Below, in pieces: positions 1 to 8,700 of a stretch of DNA of 64,000 nt. Below the pieces are notes generated by a model. The model did not search any database. It was not told where the DNA came from and saw only the letters and a program-made list of their open reading frames with translations. Source of the DNA: Arcicella sp034931005 (GTDB taxonomy: Bacteria > Bacteroidota > Bacteroidia > Cytophagales > Spirosomataceae); contig NZ_JAYGIN010000019.1 in NCBI RefSeq assembly GCF_034931005.1, forward strand, positions 1 through 64,000, written 5' to 3'. The position numbers were made by a program, and so were the translations under genes. Position 1 is the first letter of the stretch, and each line of letters begins with the position of its first letter.

Positions 1-75
1 GTTAAAATGAATATTTACGTCGATGAAAGAACAATTAACAAACAAAAATTTGGACAACAACTTGGACTTTTCTAA
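1..75 (+). CDS. C-terminal end of an upstream gene (partial)
   Basis: The frame beginning at base 1 is open for 24 codons and ends at the TAA at 73-75; its last residues are KFGQQLGLF. There is an ATG at position 7, but a gene this short is less likely than the tail of one that begins outside the window. In many Bacteroidetes the gene before cdaA is folP (dihydropteroate synthase), and the opening residues Val-Lys could follow a FolP-type ending, but too little is visible to decide. Same strand as cdaA, 106 bases before it. Confidence 0.4.
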   Translation, partial: VKMNIYVDERTINKQKFGQQLGLF

Positions 76-152
76 GTTTACAAATAATCAAAAAAGTCAA
101 CCTATTTTAGGACGGGACATGTTAAAAATATAAAACGTTTACTTCGCTCCAT

Positions 153-177
153 TGACAGGTTGGAAACCTGTCCTACC
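153..177. repeat. Short inverted repeat of the GACAGGTT family
   Basis: The arms GACAGGTT (154-161) and AACCTGTC (165-172) form a hairpin that ends only a few bases before the cdaA ATG. The same core with TCCTAC outside it recurs at 33559-33619, and a related version at 56912-57045, so this looks like a dispersed repeat rather than a gene-specific control element. Its position may nevertheless influence cdaA translation. Confidence 0.6.
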
Positions 178-181
178 CACT

Positions 182-967
182 ATGCAAATAGGATTTTTAA
201 CAATTGATTGGATTGACATTTTAGATATTTTATTGGTAGCATTTCTACTATACCAAGTTTATAAACTCATTCAAGGGAGTATAGCTAACAAAGTATTTTT
301 TGGCTACATATTTATTTATGCCGTTTATTTAGTGGCAAAAGCTTTAGGAATGGAATTGTTATCAGCCATTTTAGGGCAATTTATGAATGTGGGCGTATTG
401 GCATTATTGATTATTTTCCAACAAGAAATTAGACGTTTTTTGATGATGTTAGGTCGCTCAACTTCCATTCGTGAAAACGCTATTCTCAAGAAATTTTATA
501 CACCAAAAGTTGCCAAAGAAAGTATCACTTCCATTCAGTCTATTTTGGATGCAACGAAGGTTATGGCAACATCACACACAGGAGCTTTAATTGTGATTGA
601 AAGAGAAGACGATTTGAAAAAGTTTATTGAATCGGGAGATATTATTGATGCCGAAATTTCTAAACGACTGATTTTAAATATTTTTCATAAAAATACACCA
701 CTTCACGACGGAGCAATTATCGTAAAAGACGGTCGTTTAGCAGCAGCACGTTGTATGTTACCTGTATCTGAAAGCGGTACAATTTCACCTGCTTTAGGTT
801 TTCGTCACCGTGCTGCATTTGGTATGAGTGAGCAAACGGATGCAGCCATCATCGTCGTTTCGGAAGAAAAAGGAGAAATTTCATTCATCAATCACGGCGG
901 TATTTTTAGAAATATGTCTGTAAATGATTTGGAAGCAAAATTGACGGATTATTTGTTGAAGGTGTAG
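182..967 (+). CDS. cdaA: Diadenylate cyclase CdaA (c-di-AMP synthase)
   Basis: Membrane-bound enzyme that condenses two ATP into cyclic di-AMP, a second messenger linked to envelope and potassium homeostasis. The N-terminal 80 or so residues hold about three hydrophobic segments. The cytoplasmic DAC domain follows, with the two signature motifs intact: Asp176-Gly177-Ala178 within LHDGAIIV and Arg208-His209-Arg210 within FRHRAAF. The protein is 261 aa, normal for the family. I chose the ATG at 182; a TTG at 152 is in frame, but the extra ten residues would be encoded by a dispersed inverted repeat and would precede a normal CdaA N-terminus. The next gene, a VapB-like antitoxin, starts 21 bases downstream. 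A CdaR-type regulator is not visible beside it. Confidence 0.93.
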   Translation: MQIGFLTIDWIDILDILLVAFLLYQVYKLIQGSIANKVFFGYIFIYAVYLVAKALGMELLSAILGQFMNVGVLALLIIFQQEIRRFLMMLGRSTSIRENAILKKFYTPKVAKESITSIQSILDATKVMATSHTGALIVIEREDDLKKFIESGDIIDAEISKRLILNIFHKNTPLHDGAIIVKDGRLAAARCMLPVSESGTISPALGFRHRAAFGMSEQTDAAIIVVSEEKGEISFINHGGIFRNMSVNDLEAKLTDYLLKV

Positions 968-988
968 GAATTAAATAAACAAAATATC

Positions 989-1237
989 ATGATTAAGACA
1001 ATCGTAATACCTCAAAATAATAGTTATAATTTAGCTATTCCAAGTAACTATATCGGGAAAAAAATAGAAATCTTATTCTACTCACTTGATGAAGTGATGG
1101 AAGAAAAAGTAGTTACTCCTAAAAAAACAATGGCTGATTTATGGGGGAGAATTAGTATAGAAACTGGTGACGAGTTAAATAAAGAGGTTGAAGAAGGACG
1201 TAAAAGTTGGGAAGAACGACTAAATAAACAATTCTAA
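989..1237 (+). CDS. VapB-like antitoxin (putative)
   Basis: An 82-aa protein ending five bases before a PIN-domain toxin gene, the usual antitoxin-toxin order. The first 30 residues (IVIPQNNSYNLAIPSNYIGK) look like a short beta-strand DNA-binding segment of the AbrB/MazE or DUF2281 kind. The C-terminal half is charged and helical (TMADLWGRISIETGDE and EEGRKSWEERLNKQF), suited to wrapping the toxin. Antitoxins of this type normally neutralise the PIN nuclease and repress their own operon. The family call rests on context and general features, not on a diagnostic motif. Confidence 0.7.
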   Translation: MIKTIVIPQNNSYNLAIPSNYIGKKIEILFYSLDEVMEEKVVTPKKTMADLWGRISIETGDELNKEVEEGRKSWEERLNKQF

Positions 1238-1242
1238 AATTC

Positions 1243-1617
1243 ATGTATTTATTAGACACAAACACGGTTATAGATTTCTGCACTTCAAAACTACCCGTTA
1301 ATGCAAAAAACTTGTTAGTCAGGATTGAACCAAAAAATTCTGTAATATCCCGAATTGAACTTTTTGCGAGTTCCAAAATTTCCTTACAAGAGAAAGAAAC
1401 GTTGGAGTTATTTGTTGAGATGGCAACAAATTTTGACCATATTGATGAAGACATAATAGCTAAGACTATCAGGTTAAGACAACAATATAAAACTCAACTT
1501 CCTGATGCAATTATTGCTGCTACTGCATTAGTGAATGATTTAATTTTAATTACAAGAAACTCAAAGGATTTTGAGCAAATTTCTGATTTGCAGGTTATCA
1601 ATCCGTACAATATTTAA
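1243..1617 (+). CDS. VapC-like PIN-domain ribonuclease toxin
   Basis: 124-aa PIN domain protein. The acidic residues that coordinate Mg2+ in this nuclease family are all visible: Asp5 in YLLDTNTVIDF, Glu39 in SRIEL, Asp88 in LPDAIIAATA, and the TRNSKDF motif at 105-110. VapC toxins cleave tRNA or rRNA and are held inactive by the antitoxin encoded just upstream. The pair sits as a self-contained cassette between the housekeeping gene cdaA and a flavin dehydrogenase, and is closed by a strong terminator 17 bases after the stop. The metal site is complete, so the toxin is probably active when freed; its target cannot be read from the sequence. Confidence 0.9.
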   Translation: MYLLDTNTVIDFCTSKLPVNAKNLLVRIEPKNSVISRIELFASSKISLQEKETLELFVEMATNFDHIDEDIIAKTIRLRQQYKTQLPDAIIAATALVNDLILITRNSKDFEQISDLQVINPYNI

Positions 1618-1633
1618 GAGTTAAACTTCATTC

Positions 1634-1670
1634 AAACGTCGGTAAGATAATTTCTTACCGACGTTTTTTA
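1634..1670 (+). terminator. Rho-independent terminator after the vapBC-like pair
   Basis: Near-perfect stem of AACGTCGGTAAGA with its complement TTTCTTACCGACGTT around a short loop, followed directly by a T-run. It lies 17 bases after the toxin stop codon and separates the cassette from the next gene. Confidence 0.85.
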
Positions 1671-1699
1671 TTGAGTAAACTCCAAATCTAATTTTCTCT

Positions 1700-1707
1700 T
1701 AGTTTTG
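1700..1707 (+). promoter_or_regulatory. Bacteroidetes -7 element (TAGTTTTG)
   Basis: TAGTTTTG matches the phylum-specific -7 consensus TAnnTTTG and lies 30 bases before the ATG of the flavin dehydrogenase. No well-spaced -33 TTTG is obvious; the nearest TTG (1672-1674) is about 25 bases upstream, longer than usual. The call is therefore tentative. Confidence 0.4.
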
Positions 1708-1736
1708 TAAAATACTTACTACAAATCAGAGCCATC

Positions 1737-3125
1737 ATGACCAATCCTAATCTTGTAGAAACACTCATTAATTCTGTTGGAAAAGAAACTATTCTCACGC
1801 ATGGAGAAGCCTCTGTGCGTCCTGCCAGTGTGTGGCGAGCAGGTACAAATCTCCAATGTAAAGCATTAGCCAGACCAAAAAGTACGGTTGAGGTTTCGGA
1901 AATTATGAAAATTTGTTTTGCCAATAATCAGACTGTTGTGCCACACGGTGGCTTGACAAACGTGGTAGGAGGGGTGAAAACCAGTTTGGATGATGTTGCG
2001 ATTACTTTGGAACGAATGAATATGATTGAAGAAATCGACGTTCGGAATAAAACCGTGACAGTGCAAGCGGGAGTAATTTTGCAAGATTTACAAAAAGCGG
2101 TTGCCGAAGCAGGACTTTTATTTCCTTTGGATTTAGGTGCAAAAGGCAGTTGCATGATAGGCGGAAACATTTCAAGTAATGCAGGAGGTTTACAGGCTTT
2201 ACGGTACGGTGTGATGCGTCAATTGGTATTGGGTTTAGAAGTTGTTTTAGCAGATGGAACTATCATTTCATCCATGAATAAAATGATGAAAAATAATGCA
2301 GGTTACGACCTCAAACATCTTTTCATTGGTTCAGAAGGCACATTAGGAATCATCACAAAAGCAATCTTGAAATTAGAAGATGCCCCTCAAAGTAGAAATA
2401 CGGCTTTGGTGGCTCTGGAAAGTTTTGATAAAGCCATTGATTTCCTAAATATTGCCAAACGAACTTTAGCAAATACATTGACTTCTTACGAAATTATTTG
2501 GCAAGATTACTACCAATTAATGACTTCGTCTCCTTCAACTTTTTCAGCTCCACTTCCTCAGAATTATGCTTATTATGTGTTGATTGAAGCTTTGGGGCAA
2601 TTGCCAGAAGCAGATACAACTTTGTTTCAAAACCTACTTGAGCAAAGTTTAGAAAATGGTTTAATTGCCGATGCTGCTTTGGCTCAGTCGCAACAAGAAT
2701 TAGATTGGTTTTGGGGTATTCGGGAGCAAGTAGAATTTGTTTTTTCAGTCCATAATCCTGTGTTTTTGTTTGATGTAAGTTTACCCATTACCGAAATGGA
2801 AAATTACATTGAAACAATTAAAACCAATTTGAAAGCCGTCTGGAATGATGTAGCTTTTTATGCCTTTGGACACATGGGAGACGGTAATTTGCACCTGTTT
2901 GTTAGTTGTGGACAGGATGATGAAACTACACGCCACAAAGTAGAAGAAATCGTTTTTATGCCATTACAACCAATTGGTGGTTCAATTACTGCCGAACATG
3001 GGATTGGTTTAGAGAAAAAAGCATGGTTACATTTAAGTCGGAGTGCGGAGGAAATAACTTTAATGCGAATGCTCAAAAATACCTTAGACCCTAAAGGAAT
3101 TTTGAATCCGAATAAGGTGGTTTAG
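1737..3125 (+). CDS. FAD-linked 2-hydroxyacid dehydrogenase (GlcD/D-2-hydroxyglutarate dehydrogenase type)
   Basis: 462-aa flavoprotein of the VAO/PCMH fold that oxidises a D-2-hydroxyacid such as D-lactate, glycolate or D-2-hydroxyglutarate. The FAD-binding half is shown by PHGGLTNVVGG (69-79) and the glycine-rich GAKGSCMIGGNISSNAGG stretch (about 134-151). The C-terminal FAD-oxidase domain carries GHMGDGNLHLFV near residue 380, with metal and substrate-binding histidines, and EHGIGLEKK near 420. The substrate cannot be fixed from sequence; the compact size and the GHMGDGNLH motif fit D-2-hydroxyglutarate or D-lactate dehydrogenases. It appears to be a single-gene unit. A much larger relative fused to Fe-S domains lies at 52433-55438. 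Confidence 0.88.
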   Translation: MTNPNLVETLINSVGKETILTHGEASVRPASVWRAGTNLQCKALARPKSTVEVSEIMKICFANNQTVVPHGGLTNVVGGVKTSLDDVAITLERMNMIEEIDVRNKTVTVQAGVILQDLQKAVAEAGLLFPLDLGAKGSCMIGGNISSNAGGLQALRYGVMRQLVLGLEVVLADGTIISSMNKMMKNNAGYDLKHLFIGSEGTLGIITKAILKLEDAPQSRNTALVALESFDKAIDFLNIAKRTLANTLTSYEIIWQDYYQLMTSSPSTFSAPLPQNYAYYVLIEALGQLPEADTTLFQNLLEQSLENGLIADAALAQSQQELDWFWGIREQVEFVFSVHNPVFLFDVSLPITEMENYIETIKTNLKAVWNDVAFYAFGHMGDGNLHLFVSCGQDDETTRHKVEEIVFMPLQPIGGSITAEHGIGLEKKAWLHLSRSAEEITLMRMLKNTLDPKGILNPNKVV

Positions 3126-3249
3126 ATTAGCTACAAATAATAACTGGTGATTCTTTATTATCTATATCATTTTTGCACGTTTTCCAATCGTTCAATTATA
3201 TCTTTGATTTGTTATAGAATGAAATTCGCAATATCAATAAAACAAAACC

Positions 3250-4806
3250 ATGAACGTAAAGACCAATCAAGACAAATTTGATATTTTAGATAAAAAAAAT
3301 GATGAAGCGTTGTTAGGCGGAGGCGAAAAAAGAATTGAGGCTCAACACAAAAAAGGTAAATTGACTGCTCGTGAGCGTGTTACGCTATTGTTGGATGAAG
3401 GAAGTTTTGAAGAGATTGGAAAATTCGTCATGCACCGTTGTAAAGATTTTGGTCTTGATAAAGAATATTACTTAGGCGATGGCGTAGTGACTGGTTACGG
3501 CACAATCAATGGGCGTATCGTATATGTATTTGCTCAAGATTTTACGGTTTTTGGTGGAGCATTATCCGAAACTCACGCTGAAAAAATCTGTAAAATCATG
3601 GATTTAGCCATGAAGAATGGAGCTCCTGTAATTGGCTTGAATGACTCTGGTGGTGCAAGAATTCAAGAAGGTGTCACGTCATTGGCAGGTTATGCGGATA
3701 TTTTCTATAAAAATACGTTAGCATCGGGAGTAATTCCTCAGATTTCGGCTATCATGGGGCCATGTGCAGGTGGGGCGGTGTATTCGCCTGCCATTACAGA
3801 TTTTATCATGATGGTTGAAAATACTTCATACATGTTTGTGACTGGTCCAAACGTCGTAAAAACAGTTACGCACGAAATAGTAACTTCTGAAGAATTAGGG
3901 GGTGCTTCTACCCACTCAACGAAATCGGGCGTAACCCATTTTTCATGTGCCAATGAAGTTACTTGTATCAATGACATCAAGAAGTTATTGTCATATATTC
4001 CCCAAAACTGTGAAGACCAGCCACCATTCCTTCCTTATGAACCAAGCGATGAAATAAGAGCAAGTTTGGACTCTATTATTCCAGAAAACCCAAATCAACC
4101 TTATGATATGAAAGAAGTTATCGACATCATTACCGATACAGATTCTTTCTTTGAAGTGCATAAAAATTACGCTGAAAATATTATTGTTGGTTTTGCTCGT
4201 TTGGGTGGTAGAAGCATCGGTATTGTTGCCAATCAGCCAGCGGTGATGGCGGGTGTATTGGATATTCTCGCCAGTCAGAAATCGGCTCGTTTTGTTCGTT
4301 TCTGCGACTGCTTCAATGTACCATTATTGGTATTGGAAGATGTACCAGGATTTATGCCAGGAACAAATCAAGAATGGGGCGGAATCATTACGCATGGTGC
4401 CAAATTATTGTATGCTTTTTGCGAAGCAACCGTGCCAAGAATTACCGTAATTACTCGTAAAGCCTACGGTGGAGCGTATGACGTGATGAACTCAAAACAC
4501 ATTGGAGCAGACATGAATTACGCTTGGACTTCTGCCGAAATTGCCGTTATGGGAGCAAAAGGAGCGGCTGAAATTATTTTCAAACGTGAAATTGCTGAGG
4601 CAGAAAATCCACAAGAAAAACTACAAGAAAAAGTAGATGAATATACCGACAAATTTGCCAATCCATACCGTGCCGCTCATCGTGGATATATCGACGAAGT
4701 GATAAAGCCTTCGGAAACTCGCCAGAAATTAATACGTGCTTTCAAAATGTTAGAAACTAAAGTGGCAAATTTACCAAGAAAAAAACACGGCAATATTCCA
4801 TTATAA
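3250..4806 (+). CDS. pccB: Acyl-CoA carboxylase carboxyltransferase (propionyl-CoA carboxylase beta chain)
   Basis: 518-aa carboxyltransferase that moves CO2 from carboxybiotin to an acyl-CoA, most probably propionyl-CoA, giving methylmalonyl-CoA. Two crotonase-type halves are visible. The N-terminal half has NDSGGARIQEG and the oxyanion-hole glycines in GPCAGGAVYSPA. The C-terminal half has DVPGFMPGTNQEWGGIITHGAKL and KAYGGAYDVMNSKHIGAD. Length and motifs match PccB and MmdA. A decarboxylase role would need membrane partners, none of which are adjacent. The likely biotin carboxylase partner is at 36260-37783, and the methylmalonyl-CoA mutase chaperone MeaB is at 49162-50148. The biotin carrier protein is not in the window. 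Confidence 0.88.
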   Translation: MNVKTNQDKFDILDKKNDEALLGGGEKRIEAQHKKGKLTARERVTLLLDEGSFEEIGKFVMHRCKDFGLDKEYYLGDGVVTGYGTINGRIVYVFAQDFTVFGGALSETHAEKICKIMDLAMKNGAPVIGLNDSGGARIQEGVTSLAGYADIFYKNTLASGVIPQISAIMGPCAGGAVYSPAITDFIMMVENTSYMFVTGPNVVKTVTHEIVTSEELGGASTHSTKSGVTHFSCANEVTCINDIKKLLSYIPQNCEDQPPFLPYEPSDEIRASLDSIIPENPNQPYDMKEVIDIITDTDSFFEVHKNYAENIIVGFARLGGRSIGIVANQPAVMAGVLDILASQKSARFVRFCDCFNVPLLVLEDVPGFMPGTNQEWGGIITHGAKLLYAFCEATVPRITVITRKAYGGAYDVMNSKHIGADMNYAWTSAEIAVMGAKGAAEIIFKREIAEAENPQEKLQEKVDEYTDKFANPYRAAHRGYIDEVIKPSETRQKLIRAFKMLETKVANLPRKKHGNIPL

Positions 4807-4924
4807 TCGTTATTTTTGTAAGTTATGCAAGATGATTGAATGATTGGTAAGAGGTAGTTTGTAAACTCGCTCAATCCCAATTCTTTCAATCATCTTTCAC
4901 AAATCCACTCAACAAAAAGAAATA

Positions 4925-5518
4925 ATGATTGCCTACATTGACGGAAAATTAACCTACAAAGACCCTGCTTATGTCATTATTGATGTAAACGGCGTAGGTT
5001 ACGAAATGAAAATCTCTTTACAAACTTATTCTGCATTGCAAGACGGCACCGAACGCTGTCGGCTTTATACCTTTCTTAGTATTCGTGAAGATGCCCATAC
5101 ACTCTTTGGGTTTAAAGAACCTGACGAAAAAACGCTTTTCTTGGACTTAATCAGTGTTTCTGGCATAGGCCCAAGTACCGCTTTGGTGATGCTTTCGTCT
5201 TTGTCTTCGGGAGAAATTCGTCATGCTTTAATGCACGAAGACGTAAAAACCATTCAAAGTATTAAAGGAATTGGAGCAAAAACTGCCCAAAGAGCCATCA
5301 TTGAGCTAAAAGACAAACTTCGTAAGGAAAATATGTTGGGAACTTCTGCTCCAACCATTTTTGGTTTATCGTCTTCAAAAGTTAAAAACGAAGCATTAGC
5401 TGCCTTAGTAACGCTTGGTATTCCTAAAAATGTGGCTGAAAAAAGTATTGAAGCTATCCTCAAAAAAGAAGGTGATGATGTTACCGTAGAACAATTGATT
5501 AAATTAGCTTTACGTTAA
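4925..5518 (+). CDS. ruvA: Holliday junction DNA helicase subunit RuvA
   Basis: 197-aa RuvA, which tetramerises on four-way junctions and loads the RuvB motor for branch migration. The N-terminal OB-fold begins MIAYIDGKLTYKDPAYVIID. Domain II carries the two helix-hairpin-helix motifs, LISVSGIGPSTAL (about 75-87) and IQSIKGIGAKTAQR (about 110-123). The C-terminal three-helix domain that contacts RuvB ends with VEQLIKLALR. Size is normal. It precedes sprA with a 192-base gap and seems to be a separate unit; ruvB and ruvC are not nearby. Confidence 0.97.
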   Translation: MIAYIDGKLTYKDPAYVIIDVNGVGYEMKISLQTYSALQDGTERCRLYTFLSIREDAHTLFGFKEPDEKTLFLDLISVSGIGPSTALVMLSSLSSGEIRHALMHEDVKTIQSIKGIGAKTAQRAIIELKDKLRKENMLGTSAPTIFGLSSSKVKNEALAALVTLGIPKNVAEKSIEAILKKEGDDVTVEQLIKLALR

Positions 5519-5710
5519 ATTGCATTTTCAGAACAAAATTCTAAGGGTTTTATAATATTGGCAGGGTTTTAGACGTTTCAATTTTAATTACTTTATTAGG
5601 ATTTTGTCCTCTTTTTTAGACCATTAAGCAATCCAAAAACATCAAACACATCAATACCTTTCCACTTGCTTGATTTGTAAGATGTTTGAATAATTACTAA
5701 GCTATAAACT

Positions 5711-8700
5711 GTGCAACATAAAAAGTTTTACATACTTTCTGGATTTCTCGTTTTTTCAGTTTTTGCATCGCTTGCTTGGGTGTCACCTTTGCGTGATGCT
5801 GTCATTAGGTACAACATACAATTAAATACTGAAAGACTTTTCCGCTCGCTGAAAGCTGATACTATTAAAAAATCGGGTCGCCGACCAAGACTCAAGCTGA
5901 AAGACCGCTATTCCAATCGTTTTACCGAAAAAACTCCTTCGTCCCCTTTCATTATCAAAGACCCCAAAAGTATTAGCACTGAGTTTAAATTAGACTCGGC
6001 AGGAAAAATATCGGTTTATGAAAAAGCGAAAGATTTGACAGGAAATGATAATTACCGTCCCGCCGAAAGAATGTCGATTGAAGATTATAATAATCTTCAA
6101 GAAAATCGTTTCATGCGTGATTATTGGAAAAAATATGCGGCTTCTCAAGACGGAAAAGATGATACCAAAGGACGTGGATTATTACCCAAAATTGAACTTC
6201 CACCTGCCATCGACCGAATTTTTGGAGGAACGCAGATTGATTTTAAACCCAACGGAAATATCCTTTTAGATATTGGTTACATTGGTCAATTTATTGATAA
6301 TCCAGCCCTTCCAGTTGCTCAGAGGTATATCGGAAACTTAAATTTTAACGAACAAGCACAAATTAATTTTCAAGGTAAAATTGGTGATAAATTAAACCTT
6401 AATACAAACTTTGATACCAAAGCAAGTTTTAATTTTCAGAATCAGCTAAAATTAAATTGGAGAACTAATGAAGAAGATATTTTACAAAATGTAGAAGTTG
6501 GAAATACCTCTTGGCAACTCAATAGCCAATTAATTCCTGGCGTTCAAAACCTATTTGGGGTAAAAACACTCATGCGTTTTGGAAATTTAGACGTTACTGC
6601 GGTTGCTGCTCAACAACGTTCTAAACAAGATTGTATCACTTTACGTGGAGGCTCGCAAGGCAAAGGTTTTGAAATAAAAGGAAGTAATTACGATGAAAAC
6701 AAGCACTTTTTCTTATCTCAATATTTCAGAAGTAATTACGAACGTTCATTAAGAAATTTACCAATGATAACTTCGGGTGTAACCATTACACGCCTTGAAG
6801 TTTATGTGACAAACCGTACTCAAAGTACAGAATCACTAAGGAATTTAGTTGGTTTTTCAGATTTAGGAGAAGGAAATCCATTCAATAGAACGCAGGTAAG
6901 AGTATCAGGAGGAAAAAATGCTACAAGTCCTGTCGATAACTTAAATAATAATTTATTCCAAAAACTTCGGGCTGATTCTGTAACACTTCGAAAAGTAAAC
7001 GAAACCTCCTTTAGATTAGAAAGTAATTTTGGACTACGTAAAGGCACTGATTATGACCTTTTGCGTGGAGCTAAAAAATTGACTGAAAGAGAATATCGTT
7101 TCCATCAAGAATTAGGATATATTTCATTGATAACGCCACTTCGAAACGATGAAGTATTGGCAGTTGCTTATGAATATACCTTGAATGGACAACGCCATCA
7201 AGTTGGAGAATTAACCGAAGATTATCAGGGCTTAGCTGATAATCAGGTGCTGTTTTTGAAAATGTTAAAATCATCAACTATTCGGAATAACCTCGACCAT
7301 CCGATGTGGAATTTGATGATGAAAAACGTGTATTCATTAAATTCTCAACAATTAACTCGTCAAGGTTTTCAATTTAGAGTAATCTACAAAGATGACCAAA
7401 CAGGCGTTGATAACCCAAATTTACAGGAAGGGGAAAAAATTGTTGACAAAGAAAGAAACCTGAAATTGAAAGACACGCCTTTGTTACGAGTAATGGGGCT
7501 TGATAAATTGAACCAAAATAACGACCCACAAGTAGATGGTAATTTTGACTTTGTGGAGGGTGTAACGGTAGATAGTAAGAATGGAAATATCATTTTCCCT
7601 GTTCTTGAACCCTTCGGTCAGTCATTGAAGGCACAGTTTAATCCAGAGGAAATTACAATGGTTGATAAATACGTTTTTGATAAACTGTATTCTCAAACTA
7701 AAGCTGATGCTATACAATTAACAGGTAAAGATAAATTCTTTTTGAAAGGTAGTTTTCAGTCGGGAGTTGGCGGTGATGTCTCATTACCTTTTGGGGTAGA
7801 TGCTAAATCGGTTCAGGTGACGGCTGGCGGTGTTCCACTTGCTGCGGGAACGGATTATATCGTTGAACCTCAATCGGGTAGAGTTCGTATTTTAAATGCA
7901 GGTATTTCAAATTCAAGTCGTGAAATTAAAGTTTGTTATGAAAAACCTGATTTATTCAATAATCAAATTCGGACACTTTTAGGAGCTCATATTGATTATA
8001 CCGTAGGGCAAAACTTACATTTGGGCGGTACCATTCAGCACATGAGTGAAAGTCCTCCAGGTTTTTTGCGTCGTGTACAAATGGGCAATGAACCTGTCAA
8101 TAATACCATTTTTGGTTTTGATGCTGCCATTCAACAAAAATCTAATTTCTTGACAAGAATGATAGATGCACTTCCTTTAATTTCTACAAAGGAAACTTCT
8201 GCATTTGATTTTCAAGGAGAATACGCTCAATTAATTCCTGCGGTAAATAATGATGTGCAAGGCAATGCTTTTATTGATGATTTTGAAGCAGCAAGAAATA
8301 TATTTAGCTTGAATAATCAGGCAACGGCTTGGAAACCTGGAGCAACACCACAAAATTTTCCACAAGGAAGTCCAAATAGTTTTGAAAGACATTTTAAAAG
8401 AGCTAAGATTTCGACTTATGTAGCTGATTTTAGTTTGTACGGACAAGGTGGAACAGACCTAAATGTTTCAGGGGTAAATTATGAAGAATCTTCACGTTAT
8501 GCCTATGAACGTGCCGTTTCGGTAACGAGTTTATTTCCTAATAAAGCACAGCCCAATAATATTACAGGTATTCCTATTGGCGTTTTAGACCTTGCTTATT
8601 TCCCTAATGAAAGAGGTATTTATAACTTTAATACCGACTTAAATCAAGATGGTTCGCTCAAGAATCCAACTCAAAATTTTGGAGCGATTACTCGGGCCAT

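Noticed and set aside
152..181. TTG start for cdaA, ten residues before the ATG
   Set aside because: The extra residues would be encoded by a dispersed inverted repeat and lack family similarity; the ATG at 182 gives a normal CdaA N-terminus.
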